DNA of 64,000 nt from Alphaproteobacteria bacterium (lineage in GTDB: Bacteria; Pseudomonadota; Alphaproteobacteria; Caulobacterales; Caulobacteraceae). The notes under the pieces were generated by a model, which had not been told where the DNA came from, made no database searches, and saw only the letters and a program-made list of their open reading frames with translations. Positions 21,672 to 30,809 of this stretch are shown piece by piece. Position 1 is the stretch's first letter, and the number at the start of each line of letters is the position of its first letter. The DNA lies in the NCBI GenBank assembly GCA_018821435.1, contig JAHJME010000012.1, positions 248,001 through 312,000 of the forward strand. The letters run 5' to 3'. The position numbers and the translations under genes were made by a program.

Positions 21672-22262
21672 ATGATCCTGGTGATCGATAACTACGACAG
21701 CTTCACCTACAACCTCGTCCACTATCTGAACGAGCTGGGGGCGGAGACGGTTGTCCATCGCAATGATGCGATCACCGTCGAAGAGGCCTTCGGACTGCGG
21801 CCGGAAGCGATCCTGCTGTCCCCCGGGCCGCGTACGCCAAATGAAGCCGGCATCTGCCTCGGGCTCATCGGCGGGGCGCCGGAAGCCCTCCCAATCCTGG
21901 GCGTCTGCCTCGGCCATCAGGCGATCGGCCAGGCGTTTGGCGGCGACGTCATCCGCGCCCGCGCCCTCATGCATGGGAAGACCAGCCTTATTCATCACAC
22001 CGATACCGGTGTCTTCGCGGGGTTGAAGAACCCTTTCACCGCGACCCGCTATCACAGCCTTTCGGTCGAAACGGACGATCTGCCGCAGGTGCTGGAGATC
22101 ACCGCCCGCACCGAGGACGGCGAGATCATGGGCATCCGCCACAAGACCCGTCCGATCCACGGCGTGCAGTTCCATCCGGAATCCATCGCCACCGAATGCG
22201 GCCACGAGTTGCTGGGCAACTTCCTCGACCTGGCCGGCGTGAAGCGTCTGGCCCAGATCTGA
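21672..22262 (+). CDS. trpG: Anthranilate synthase component II (glutamine amidotransferase)
   Basis: The 196-residue class I amidotransferase supplies ammonia to TrpE. The start [15 protein letters not shown] is diagnostic. The nucleophile cysteine is in [15 protein letters not shown], and the His-Glu pair is in QFHPESI. Many members also serve folate synthesis (PabA), but the next two genes are trpD and trpC, so tryptophan synthesis is clear. ATG at 21672; longer in-frame reading is not real. Twelve bases separate it from trpD. Confidence 0.97.
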   Translation: MILVIDNYDSFTYNLVHYLNELGAETVVHRNDAITVEEAFGLRPEAILLSPGPRTPNEAGICLGLIGGAPEALPILGVCLGHQAIGQAFGGDVIRARALMHGKTSLIHHTDTGVFAGLKNPFTATRYHSLSVETDDLPQVLEITARTEDGEIMGIRHKTRPIHGVQFHPESIATECGHELLGNFLDLAGVKRLAQI

Positions 22263-22274
22263 CCCCGCCAGACC

Positions 22275-23288
22275 ATGTCCGACGCTTTCAAGCCGCTTCT
22301 CTCGCGCCTCGCCGACGGCGGCACGCTGTCCGAGGATGACGCCGGCGAGTTCTTCGCCGCCTGCCTCCGTGGCGAACCCACACCGGCCCAGGTGGGCGCC
22401 GCGCTCACCGCCATGCGGATGCGCGGCGAGACCCTGGGCGAGATCACCGCCTGCGCCCGCGCCATGCGCAAGGCCGCGATCCACCTGGAACCGCCCTACC
22501 CCACCATCGACGTCTGCGGCACCGGCGGCGACGGCCTGCACACCCTGAACATCTCCACCGCCGTGGGCTTCGTGGCCGCGGGCGGGGGCCTCAAGGTCGC
22601 CAAGCACGGCAACCGGGCGCTCTCGTCCAAGTCCGGCGGCGCCGACGTCCTGTCCGAGCTGGGTGTGGCGATCGATGCCGGCGCCGAGCGCCAGCTCAGG
22701 GCGTTGGACGAGGCGGGCATATGCTTCCTCTACGCCCCGGCCCACCACGGGGCGATGCGCCACGTCTCGCCGATCCGGGGCGAGCTGGGCTTCCGCACCA
22801 TCTTCAACCTGCTGGGTCCGCTGACCAATCCGGCGGGCGCCAGGCGCCAGGTCGTGGGCGTCTTCGCCGAGCGCTGGGTGGCGCCGCTGGCCCAGGTGCT
22901 GGGGGCGCTCGGCTCGGAGCGCGCCTGGGTCGTCCACGGCGGCGGCATGGACGAGATGACCACCACGGGCGAGACCAGCGTGGCCGAGTACCGCGAAGGT
23001 CAGGTCCGCCTGTTCACGATCACGCCCGAGGCCGTCGGCCTGCAGCGCGCGGCCCTGGCCGACCTCACCGGCGGCACGCCCGCCCAGAACGCCGACGCGC
23101 TCCGCCGACTGCTCGCGGGCGAGCCGGGCGCCTACCGCGACGTGGTGCTGATGAACGCCGCCGCCGCCTTCCTCGTCGGCGAGCGGGTGGAGACCCTGCG
23201 CGAAGGCGTCGAACTGGCCGGCGCGGTCATCGACGACGGCCGCGCCCAGGCCGCGCTCGCCAAGCTGGTCGAGATCTGCGGCCAATGA
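22275..23288 (+). CDS. trpD: Anthranilate phosphoribosyltransferase
   Basis: The 337-residue enzyme joins anthranilate to phosphoribosyl pyrophosphate. The conserved [17 protein letters not shown] binds the pyrophosphate, and [21 protein letters not shown] follows; [14 protein letters not shown] and the GPLTNPA segment complete the active site. Full length, cytoplasmic. The stop overlaps the trpC ATG (ATGA), so the two are translationally coupled. Confidence 0.97.
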   Translation: MSDAFKPLLSRLADGGTLSEDDAGEFFAACLRGEPTPAQVGAALTAMRMRGETLGEITACARAMRKAAIHLEPPYPTIDVCGTGGDGLHTLNISTAVGFVAAGGGLKVAKHGNRALSSKSGGADVLSELGVAIDAGAERQLRALDEAGICFLYAPAHHGAMRHVSPIRGELGFRTIFNLLGPLTNPAGARRQVVGVFAERWVAPLAQVLGALGSERAWVVHGGGMDEMTTTGETSVAEYREGQVRLFTITPEAVGLQRAALADLTGGTPAQNADALRRLLAGEPGAYRDVVLMNAAAAFLVGERVETLREGVELAGAVIDDGRAQAALAKLVEICGQ

Positions 23289-24061
23289 GTGACATCCTCG
23301 ACAAGATCGCTGCCTACAAGCGCGAAGACGTGGCCGCTCGAAAGATCGCCCGGCCGAGCGTCGCGATCGAGAATGTCTCCGCCCCCCGCGGCTTCCGCGC
23401 CGCGCTGGAACGCGCCCACGGCCCCGGACGCCTGGCCCTGATCGCCGAGATCAAGAAGGCCTCGCCGTCCAAGGGGCTCATCCGCGAGGACTTCGATCCG
23501 CCGACCCTCGCCCGCGCCTACGAAGCCGGCGGCGCGGCCTGCCTCTCGGTATTGACCGACGCGCCCAGCTTCCAGGGCGCCGACAGCTTCCTGACGGCCG
23601 CGCGCGACGCGGTCGCCCTGCCCTGCATCCGCAAGGACTTCCTGGTCGACCCCTGGCAGGTGGCCGAAAGCCGCGCCCTGGGGGCCGACGCGATCCTGGT
23701 GATCCTGGCCATGGTCGACGACGCCCTGGCCGCCGATCTGATGTCCGAAGCCCGGCGCTTCGGCATGGACGCGCTGGTCGAGGTCCACGACGAGGCCGAG
23801 ATGGCCCGCGCCGGAACGCTCGGCGCCGATCTCGTGGGCGTCAACAACCGCGACCTGCGAACCTTCACCGTCGACCTGGCGATTACCGAGCGCCTCGCGG
23901 CCCTGGCGCCGAAGGCGGCGCTGCTGGTCACGGAGAGCGGCCTGTTCACCGCCGCCGACGCCGCCCGCCTCGAACGCTCCGGCGCCAGGGCCATGCTGGT
24001 CGGCGAGAGCCTGATGCGCCAGGCGGACGTCACGGCGGCGACTCGCACCCTGCTCGGCTGA
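23285..24061 (+). CDS. trpC: Indole-3-glycerol phosphate synthase
   Basis: The 258-residue TIM-barrel enzyme closes the indole ring. Motifs are [14 protein letters not shown] (catalytic lysine region), [13 protein letters not shown] and [11 protein letters not shown], with VTESGLF near the end. It is last in trpGDC. In related genomes moaC and moeA commonly follow trpC before lexA; here lexA follows directly after 119 bases, as remembered gene order, not checked. Confidence 0.97.
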   Translation: MSDILDKIAAYKREDVAARKIARPSVAIENVSAPRGFRAALERAHGPGRLALIAEIKKASPSKGLIREDFDPPTLARAYEAGGAACLSVLTDAPSFQGADSFLTAARDAVALPCIRKDFLVDPWQVAESRALGADAILVILAMVDDALAADLMSEARRFGMDALVEVHDEAEMARAGTLGADLVGVNNRDLRTFTVDLAITERLAALAPKAALLVTESGLFTAADAARLERSGARAMLVGESLMRQADVTAATRTLLG

Positions 24062-24113
24062 GTCGCTTCACCTCGGGAATTTCCCCAGCGTTTTCAGCGG
24101 CCCCGGGTGTAAC

Positions 24114-24142
24114 TTGACATTAACGCGGAACACCTAGAGAAC
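24114..24142 (+). promoter_or_regulatory. lexA promoter with SOS box
   Basis: TTGACA at 24114-24119 is a consensus -35 element. GAAC-N7-GAAC at 24128-24142 (GTTC-N7-GTTC on the other strand) is a perfect alphaproteobacterial LexA operator lying over the -10 region. It lies 38 bases before the lexA ATG, so LexA should repress its own gene. Confidence 0.9.
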
Positions 24143-24180
24143 ATCGGCAGAAGTTGGCGCTTTGTTCTTCGAGGTCCGCA

Positions 24181-24870
24181 ATGCTTACCCGCAAACAACA
24201 TGAACTGCTCATGTTCATCCACGAGCGGATCAAGGAATCGGGCGTTTCCCCCTCGTTCGACGAGATGAAGGAAGCGCTGGATCTGGCCTCGAAGTCGGGC
24301 ATCCACCGCCTGATCACCGCGCTGGAGGAACGAGGCTTTCTGCGTCGCCTGCCGCACCGGGCCCGCGCCCTGGAAGTGGTGAAGCTGCCGCAGCAGGCCA
24401 CACCCGCCGCCCCGCCCAAGGGTCGCGCGCCGTTCAAGCCCCAGTTCGTCGAGGCCGGCGCCGCCGTCCCTGCCGCCGCCAACGACACCCGCGAGCTGCC
24501 GATCCTCGGCAAGATCGCCGCTGGCACGCCCATCGAAGCGATCCAGCAGGAACGCGACCGCATCCAGGTGCCTGAAAGCATCCTGGGCGCCGGTGAGCAC
24601 TTCGTCCTCGAGATCGCCGGCGACTCGATGATCAACGCCGGCATCCTGGACGGCGACTTCGTGGTCATCCGCCGCACCGACAGCGCCGTCTCCGGCGACA
24701 TCGTCGTGGCCCTGGTCGATGGCGAGGAAGCCACCCTGAAGCGCCTGCGGAAGAAGGGCGCGTCCATCGCCCTGGAGGCCGCCAACCCAGCCTACGAGAC
24801 CCGCATCTTCGGTCCCGACCGCGTCGCGGTGCAGGGCAAGCTGGTCGGCCTGATCCGCCGCTACCACTAG
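24181..24870 (+). CDS. lexA: LexA repressor
   Basis: The 229-residue SOS repressor. The winged-helix DNA-binding domain spans residues 1-70 ([16 protein letters not shown]; recognition region [19 protein letters not shown]). The self-cleavage site is Ala114-Gly115 in KIAAGTPIE, with the catalytic Ser149 in GDSMINAG and Lys187 in EEATLKR. RecA-stimulated self-cleavage relieves repression. ATG at 24181 is the standard start. A perfect SOS box lies in its promoter, and a second one upstream of dnaE is probably another target in this window. Confidence 0.98.
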   Translation: MLTRKQHELLMFIHERIKESGVSPSFDEMKEALDLASKSGIHRLITALEERGFLRRLPHRARALEVVKLPQQATPAAPPKGRAPFKPQFVEAGAAVPAAANDTRELPILGKIAAGTPIEAIQQERDRIQVPESILGAGEHFVLEIAGDSMINAGILDGDFVVIRRTDSAVSGDIVVALVDGEEATLKRLRKKGASIALEAANPAYETRIFGPDRVAVQGKLVGLIRRYH

Positions 24871-24880
24871 GTCCCGGATC

Positions 24881-25159
24881 TCAGCCTGGGACGAACACGA
24901 AGTCCACGAGGAACACCCGCTCGCCGCGCCCGTGGCGGGCGGTCTCCATGAGGCTCTCCAGGCTCGCGAAGCCGCCATCGCGCGCCATCGCCTCGGTCAC
25001 CTCGTCCAGGTCGATCTCCTGAAGACGCGTCACCTCGATGTGCCCATCCAGCAGCCAGTAGCGTCCGCCGATCTTCACGCGCGGAGTCAGCCAGATCCGC
25101 ACGCTGGTGGTGATCTCGCCCGACCGGATCCGTTCCCGCAGCGGCTTGGCGAACATCAT
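24881..25159 (-). CDS. ASCH-domain protein
   Basis: A 92-residue protein with the ASCH fold, a PUA-like RNA-binding beta barrel. Typical features are FAKPLRERIRSGEITTSVR and KIGGRYWLLDGHIEVTRL. ASCH proteins are thought to bind RNA or modified nucleotides, for instance as coactivator-like or N4-acetylcytidine-hydrolysing proteins; which applies here is unknown. The ATG at 25159 overlaps the stop of comEC (ATGATGA context), so it is the second gene of a comEC operon. It is convergent with lexA. Confidence 0.82.
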   Translation of the reverse strand: MMFAKPLRERIRSGEITTSVRIWLTPRVKIGGRYWLLDGHIEVTRLQEIDLDEVTEAMARDGGFASLESLMETARHGRGERVFLVDFVFVPG

Positions 25160-27315
25160 CGCGGGTCGTAGCCCCAGGTCCAGGGCCGGTGCCCACGCAG
25201 GCCCTGCGCCCAGACGATCCGCCAGCTGGCTCCGGCGCGATAGAGCTCGGCCGACCCGCCCTTGGCGAAGTCCTCGCCGGTCAGCACCAGCGGCGCCGCG
25301 CAACTCGCCGGCCGGACGGCATTCCGCAGCACCAAGACATCGGCGCCGGCGCACAGGGCCTCCAGGCGGCCCGGCTTCAGCGGCCGCTTCAGGTTCCAGG
25401 CGGCGGCCAGCCTCACCGGCGCCCCGCGCTCGGGCGCACAGCTCCACGCGTCGCACGTGAACCGCTTGTCCCGCTCCATTTCGCTGATCAGCGGCGTCAG
25501 CCCGCGCCGCCGCGACCATAGCTCGGCCCCGAACAGCTTCACGTCCGGCCGCAGCAGCACCGCGTCGCGGCCCTCGCGCACGGCCACGGCCGCCCCGTCC
25601 GCGGAGATCCAGACATCCGGCGCGGCCGGTCGCGGCGCCCACAGGATTGCCAGGGCCAGCGGCAGGCCCGCCCACCGCAGCGGACCTTTCCAGAGGCAAA
25701 CGAAGAGCAGGCCCAGGAAGCTGACCGGCAACACCCAGTCCGGCGCGCTTGGCACCACGATCTGCGCCGCCGGGGCGCCCGCCGCCCAGGCCGCGATCCG
25801 GTTCATCAGCCCGATGGACCAGCCCGCCACCTCCAGCGGCGCCTGGCCCAGGCCCAGCGGCGTCAGCGCCGCGCCCAGCGCCAGCCCGGGCATCATCAGG
25901 AACGACGAGATCGGCGCCACCGCCAGGTTGGCGAACAGGCCCCAGGTCGACACGCGGTTGAAGTGCTGGATGGCGAACGGCCCGGTCGCCAGCCCGGCGA
26001 CGAAGCTGACCGCGATACTGGCAAGCGTCCAGGTCACCGCCCCCTGCACGGCGCGGATCGGCCAGGGGACCTGGATCTCCTTCACCGGACGCGGCCAGAT
26101 CTCGGCCAACGCCACAAGGGCGGCCGTGGCGGCGAACGACATCTGGAAGCCGGGCTCGGTCACGGCCTCGGGTTGCAGCAACAGCACCGCCATGGCCGCC
26201 AGGGCCAAGGCGTGCAGGCTGATCGCCTGTCGGTCCACCAGGATCGCGGCGAACGCCACCGACGCGGTGATCGCCGCCCGCTCGGCCGGCGGCGGCGCGC
26301 CGGACAGCAGCAGATAGCCTCCCACGGCGACCAGGCCGAACAGCGCCGCCACCTTCTTGCCCGGGACCCGCAGCGCCAGCCACGGCCAGGCCGCCACCGC
26401 CAGCCGCGCGAAGGCGAAGGCGAAGCCGCCCACGATGGCCATGTGCAGACCGCTGATCGAGATGATGTGCGCCAGGCCGGCGGCCCGCAGATTGTCCACC
26501 TGCTCGCGCGGGATGAACGCCTCGTGTCCCGTGGTCATCGCCGCCGCCAGCCCGCCGGTCTCCGGCCCCAGCGCCGCAACGATCTTCTTGGTCAGCGCCC
26601 AGCGGGTGGCGTTCACCGCCATGGTCAGCCGCAGCCGCCACGGCGCCTTTGTCCCTGGCGTCACGATCTCCGGGTCGCGCAGCGCCAGACCCACGGCGCC
26701 CACGCTCTCGAAATAGGCGTCGCGGGCGAAATCGTACGAGCCGGGACTAGCGGGCGGCGGCGGCGGATTGACGATGGCCAGCAGGCTCACCGCCTCGCCC
26801 GGATTGGGCAGCGCCATGTCGGGCCGCAGGGTGACCCGCGTTCGGATCGGCGTCGCCTCGGCCGGCCAGTCGCCGACGCGCATCGGGGCCAGCAGCAGCC
26901 GCTGGCCGCTCACCCCCGGCTGAGCGATGTCGACGACCCAGGCCTCGATCGCCTGCGGCCGCGCCCCCGCCTGCGCGACCGGCGCCTTCACGGCCTCGGT
27001 CCTGAGCTTGGCCACCGCGAACCCGCCGATGGCGCAGGCGCTGAGCGCCAGGGCGATGGTCGTCGCCCGCCAGGCGCTCCAGCGCAAGGCGATCAGCAGC
27101 GCCGCCACGACCGGCAGCAGCGCCCAGGCCATCCAGATCTGCGGCTCCCGCGGCAATCCGAAATAGAGGCCGCAACCGCAGCCCAGCGCCACGGGCGTCC
27201 ACAGGGTCCAGCGATCCGCCTGTCCCTCGACCTGATCGACCAGCCAGGCGCCAAGCCGCGGGCGGCGGCGCGCGGGCGCCTCGTCGAACGTCGCGTCGGT
27301 CGTTGTTGCGCTCAA
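25156..27315 (-). CDS. comEC: ComEC/Rec2 DNA-uptake channel protein
   Basis: A 719-residue polytopic membrane protein. It has an N-terminal DUF4131 region with about three helices (residues 50-120), an extracytoplasmic OB-like domain to about 220, and the ComEC competence domain with about eight helices (280-560; GLAHIISISGLHMAIVGG is diagnostic). The C-terminal metallo-beta-lactamase-like domain is short and lacks an HxHxDH motif, as in many alphaproteobacterial forms. It carries single-stranded DNA across the inner membrane. It is followed by the coupled ASCH gene. Confidence 0.93.
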   Translation of the reverse strand: MSATTTDATFDEAPARRRPRLGAWLVDQVEGQADRWTLWTPVALGCGCGLYFGLPREPQIWMAWALLPVVAALLIALRWSAWRATTIALALSACAIGGFAVAKLRTEAVKAPVAQAGARPQAIEAWVVDIAQPGVSGQRLLLAPMRVGDWPAEATPIRTRVTLRPDMALPNPGEAVSLLAIVNPPPPPASPGSYDFARDAYFESVGAVGLALRDPEIVTPGTKAPWRLRLTMAVNATRWALTKKIVAALGPETGGLAAAMTTGHEAFIPREQVDNLRAAGLAHIISISGLHMAIVGGFAFAFARLAVAAWPWLALRVPGKKVAALFGLVAVGGYLLLSGAPPPAERAAITASVAFAAILVDRQAISLHALALAAMAVLLLQPEAVTEPGFQMSFAATAALVALAEIWPRPVKEIQVPWPIRAVQGAVTWTLASIAVSFVAGLATGPFAIQHFNRVSTWGLFANLAVAPISSFLMMPGLALGAALTPLGLGQAPLEVAGWSIGLMNRIAAWAAGAPAAQIVVPSAPDWVLPVSFLGLLFVCLWKGPLRWAGLPLALAILWAPRPAAPDVWISADGAAVAVREGRDAVLLRPDVKLFGAELWSRRRGLTPLISEMERDKRFTCDAWSCAPERGAPVRLAAAWNLKRPLKPGRLEALCAGADVLVLRNAVRPASCAAPLVLTGEDFAKGGSAELYRAGASWRIVWAQGLRGHRPWTWGYDPR

Positions 27316-27391
27316 GTCCGTCCCCGTCCCCGGCCCTCAGATTGCAACGAACAGGCCGAAGAGGCCAAGTCGGCCTTGTGGGGATTTCGTG

Positions 27392-28159
27392 ATGTTTCGT
27401 TTTGCTACAGTCGCGGCCGCAACGGCCGCCGTGCTCGCCTTGTCCGTACCGGCCTCGGCCTCCGCCGCCGTCACCTTCAACCTGGGCGGCGCGAGCACCA
27501 CCCTGGCCACGGGCGCGGCCCTGACCCAGACGCAGAGCGGCGTCACGGTTTCAGCCACCGGCTATACGTTCGCCGCCTCGCCGCTCTCGTTCCAGACGCT
27601 GATGGACGGCGCGGACGCCGCGATGGTCCTGTCGACGCTGACCGCGAAGAGCATCCGTCGTGAAGCCGCCGGCATCGGCGTGTGCTGGCAGGGCGAAGCC
27701 CCCAATCAGTGCAACCAGGTCGACGCCGATGGCCCCAACGAGATTCTGCGCATCGTCGTGTCGGAAGGCGTCTCGCTGCTGACCGCCACCTTCGATCGCG
27801 TCGACAACAACGACACGCTGAAGCTCTACGGCGTGACGATGGACAACAAGCTGGTCCACCTCGGGTACGGCGGCATCTTCGACGGCCCCGGCACGACCAT
27901 GGGCATCACCGGCGCCGGCGGCGGCGCGTGGCTCAGCGGCACGGGCGAGGATCAGGTCTACAAGGTCACGCTGAACACGGGCGTCTACAAGGAGTTCTGG
28001 TTCGGCAACAACAACGACTCCGCCGACGGCTATCGCCTCGACTCGATCAGCCTGGCCCCAGTGCCGGAACCGGCCAGCTGGGCGCTGATGATCGCGGGCT
28101 TCGGCCTCTCGGGCGCGGCGCTGCGTCGTCGTCGCACGCTGGGCGCCACCGCGGCCTGA
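27392..28159 (+). CDS. PEPxxWA-CTERM sorting domain protein
   Basis: A 255-residue exported protein. It has a signal peptide (residues 1-26, ending ASASA), a middle domain rich in Gly, Thr and Asp that I cannot assign, and a C-terminal sorting signal: PEPASWALMIAGFG beginning at residue 225, one hydrophobic helix and an Arg cluster (RRRR). In alphaproteobacteria this signal is processed by an exosortase and the product is associated with exopolysaccharide or the surface. Two cysteines near 90-105 could form a disulfide. ATG at 27392 is preferred to the adjoining GTG. Confidence 0.87.
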   Translation: MFRFATVAAATAAVLALSVPASASAAVTFNLGGASTTLATGAALTQTQSGVTVSATGYTFAASPLSFQTLMDGADAAMVLSTLTAKSIRREAAGIGVCWQGEAPNQCNQVDADGPNEILRIVVSEGVSLLTATFDRVDNNDTLKLYGVTMDNKLVHLGYGGIFDGPGTTMGITGAGGGAWLSGTGEDQVYKVTLNTGVYKEFWFGNNNDSADGYRLDSISLAPVPEPASWALMIAGFGLSGAALRRRRTLGATAA

Positions 28160-28178
28160 CGTCACTCCGCCACCGGAG

Positions 28179-28210
28179 AAACGCCGCCGGCCATCAGGCC
28201 GGCGGCGTTT
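28179..28210. terminator. Strong bidirectional hairpin terminator
   Basis: A perfect 14-base stem (28179-28192 and 28197-28210) with a four-base loop, flanked by AAA and TTT. It lies midway between two convergent PEPxxWA-CTERM genes and can end transcription from both sides. Confidence 0.85.
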
Positions 28211-28233
28211 GCCGTTGAAGACCGCCCTGTCGT

Positions 28234-29082
28234 CTAGGCGAACGCCAGCCGCCGGCGGCGGATCGCGTAGCCGATCGTGCTGAAGCCGAGCAGCAGCATG
28301 GCCCAGGTCGTGGGTTCCGGCACCGGCGCGCTCGGCTGACCGGCCCAGGCCGCGGCCTGGGTGTGGCCGATGATGACGGCTCCGTTGGCCAGGCCCGTGC
28401 CCAGGGCGAAGTTGTTGAAGCGGACCGCGATCGCGTTCGTCGAGATGCCGCTGAAGGTCACACCATCGCCCGACGCGACCTGCTCGTTCAGGATGATCGA
28501 CAGACCCGCCAGATTGAACAGCACGGTGTTGGGGTTCGGGTTCACGAAGAGGCTGGCGTCGAACACCAGATTACCCAGCGCGGACCCACTCAGGCTGAGC
28601 CCCGCGATCGTGGTGTGCCCCGAAGCGTCCAGCCCGCCGACCGAGTTGGCCTGCGAGTACGACTGGATCGTCGTCGCCGATATCTTCAGCAGGCTGAGCG
28701 GGATGATGAACAGGCTGGAGTCCAGTCCGAAAGACAGCCCGTCGATGGTCGCCGTGGACTCCGCCGCGAGCGCGGAGCCGGTGGCGTTGGTCGTCAGCAG
28801 GCCCGTCCCGAGAGTCTCCTTGATACCGACCCGCGGCGTCCCGATCAGGGTGGCGGACTGGCTCAGGGAGGCGAGCTGCCCGGAGACGTTGTAGTTCGGA
28901 GCCGCCGCTCCCGACACCGACGCAACCGGGGCGACAGTGACGTTTACCTGGGGTAGCAATGGCGCTGCAATTTGTACATTTGCACTTACGGATTGCGCAG
29001 AACTAGATGCCGTTTGTGCAATAACGGGTGAGGCCGAAAGCAATACGCCGACGCCAAAAAGCGCCATATATCCCTTATGCAT
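28234..29082 (-). CDS. PEPxxWA-CTERM sorting domain protein, Ser/Ala-rich
   Basis: A 282-residue exported protein with signal peptide (residues 1-22, ending VIA), a low-complexity Ser/Ala/Gly/Thr/Asn body of predicted beta structure with no cysteine, and a sorting signal starting PEPTTWAMLLLGF at residue 255 with an RRRR cluster. Its body is unlike the neighbouring CTERM protein. AGAGGG lies nine bases before the ATG at 29082. The first 50 codons and leader are clearly poorer in G and C than the surroundings, which suggests a different origin for that part. Function unknown; surface or matrix role is inferred from the sorting signal. Confidence 0.85.
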   Translation of the reverse strand: MHKGYMALFGVGVLLSASPVIAQTASSSAQSVSANVQIAAPLLPQVNVTVAPVASVSGAAAPNYNVSGQLASLSQSATLIGTPRVGIKETLGTGLLTTNATGSALAAESTATIDGLSFGLDSSLFIIPLSLLKISATTIQSYSQANSVGGLDASGHTTIAGLSLSGSALGNLVFDASLFVNPNPNTVLFNLAGLSIILNEQVASGDGVTFSGISTNAIAVRFNNFALGTGLANGAVIIGHTQAAAWAGQPSAPVPEPTTWAMLLLGFSTIGYAIRRRRLAFA

Positions 29083-29347
29083 TGTACATCCCTCTGAGGT
29101 TAATCGACCCCCCGGCCCCTCAGAACTACTAGTTACTTGGATATACATCCGCTGAGCTTGACGCCGCACAACGTCAAACAACCTGGAGGGGATCGAACTT
29201 CAACCCTCACCGTATCCGCGCGCAGCGGCCCATGGGGGGCAATCGCCCTCGCCACGACGAACCGCGGCCTAACACCGGCTTGGAACGCTGTGGTAAGAGG
29301 CGCCCCTTTCGCGGGGGTCCTCCCCGCCGCAACCTGATCCGAGCCTC
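29083..29347. other. Intergenic region between CTERM gene and gltX
   Basis: This 265-base gap is the longest in the window. The left 100 bases are AT-richer than the surroundings and hold the leader of the CTERM gene. The right part leads into gltX. I see no convincing promoter, RNA gene or repeat. Confidence 0.5.
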
Positions 29348-30757
29348 ATGACCAGCCGCCCCGTCCGCACCCGCATCGCCCCCTCGCCCACGGGCATGAT
29401 GCACATCGGCACGGCGCGGACCGCGCTGTTCAACTGGCTCTACGCCCGTCACACCGGCGGCCAGTTCCTGGTCCGCATCGAGGACACCGACCGCGAACGC
29501 TCCACCGAGGCCAACGTCGGCGTGATCTTCGAGGGCCTGGACTGGCTGGGCATGACCTCGGACGAGCCGCCGGTCTTCCAGTTCGCCCGCGCCGACCGCC
29601 ACCGCGAAGCCGTCGCCGAGCTGGTCGAACTGGGCCAGGCCTACCGCGACTACATGACGGCCGAGGAGCTGGAGGCCGAACGTGAGTTGGCGCGCGCCGA
29701 GGGCCGCGTCGTTCGTTCGCCTTGGCGCGACGCCGATCCGGCCACCTGGCCCGACCGGCCCTACGCCGTGCGCCTGAAAAGCCCGCTGGACGGCGAGACC
29801 ATCGTCGCTGACGCGGTGAAGGGCGACGTGACGTTCCAGAACGCCGGCCTGGACGACCTGATCCTGCTCCGCTCGGACGGCAACCCCACCTACAACTTGG
29901 CCGTGGTCGTGGACGACCACGACATGGCGATCACCCACGTCATCCGCGGCGACGACCATCTGAACAACGCCGCCCGCCAGACCATCATCTACAAGGCGCT
30001 GAACTGGGAGGTTCCGGTCTGGGCCCACCTGCCGCTGATCCACGGCCCCGACGGCGCCAAGCTGTCGAAGCGCCATGGCGCCCAGGCGGTCAGCGAGTTC
30101 GACGCCATGGGCTACCTGCCCGAGAGCCTGCGCAACTACCTGGCCAAGCTGGGCTGGGGCCACGGCGACGACGAGATCTTCTCGGACGCCCAGGCCATGG
30201 ACTGGTTCGACATCAAGGATGTGGTCAGCGCGCCGGCGCGGCTGGACTGGGCCAAGCTGAACCACCTCAACAACCACTACATCCGTCAGGCCGATCCGGC
30301 CCGGCTGGCCGCCCTGGTCGTGAAGATCCTGGCCAGCCGCGGCGTCACGCTGCGCCAGGGCGACGAGACCCTGATCGCGCGGACCATCCCGTTCGTCCGC
30401 GACGGGGCCAAGACCACGCTGGAACTGGCCGACGCCGTGGCCTTCGTGCTGAAGACCCGCCCCCTGGAGCTCGCGGAGAAAACCCGCACCCAGCTGGCCG
30501 AAGACGAGATGCGTGGCCGTTTCACCCGTCTGCGCGCTGCGCTTGCGAACGTGAGCGACTGGGCCGTCCCTGCCCTTGAGGAAGCCCTGCGCAACTTCGC
30601 CGAGGCCGAAGGCGTCGGCCTGGGCAAGTTCGGCCCGCAACTGCGCGGCGTGCTCTCGGGCGGCGCGCCCGCGCCGGACCTCGCCGGGGCCATGACCGCG
30701 CTGGGTCGCGACGAGAGTCTGGGCCGCATCGACGATGCGCTTTCGCTCCCCGCGTAA
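29348..30757 (+). CDS. gltX: Glutamyl-tRNA synthetase
   Basis: The 469-residue class I aminoacyl-tRNA synthetase charges tRNA-Glu (and in many alphaproteobacteria tRNA-Gln before amidation). The HIGH motif is MMHIGTAR (residues 17-24) and the KMSKS equivalent is AKLSKRHGA at about 237-245. The C-terminal anticodon-binding domain is complete. It is followed 52 bases later by gltA on the same strand, a conserved neighbourhood with comEC and lexA. Confidence 0.98.
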   Translation: MTSRPVRTRIAPSPTGMMHIGTARTALFNWLYARHTGGQFLVRIEDTDRERSTEANVGVIFEGLDWLGMTSDEPPVFQFARADRHREAVAELVELGQAYRDYMTAEELEAERELARAEGRVVRSPWRDADPATWPDRPYAVRLKSPLDGETIVADAVKGDVTFQNAGLDDLILLRSDGNPTYNLAVVVDDHDMAITHVIRGDDHLNNAARQTIIYKALNWEVPVWAHLPLIHGPDGAKLSKRHGAQAVSEFDAMGYLPESLRNYLAKLGWGHGDDEIFSDAQAMDWFDIKDVVSAPARLDWAKLNHLNNHYIRQADPARLAALVVKILASRGVTLRQGDETLIARTIPFVRDGAKTTLELADAVAFVLKTRPLELAEKTRTQLAEDEMRGRFTRLRAALANVSDWAVPALEEALRNFAEAEGVGLGKFGPQLRGVLSGGAPAPDLAGAMTALGRDESLGRIDDALSLPA

Positions 30758-30809
30758 AGGGGTATAAGCCCGAACAAGTGTTTCATCTCGCAGGCGCGAA
30801 GGGGCTTCT

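Noticed and set aside
21621..23285. A 555-codon upstream extension of the small membrane protein opposite trpG and trpD
   Set aside because: It is antisense to two certain trp genes; only the last 67 codons lie outside them and look protein-like.
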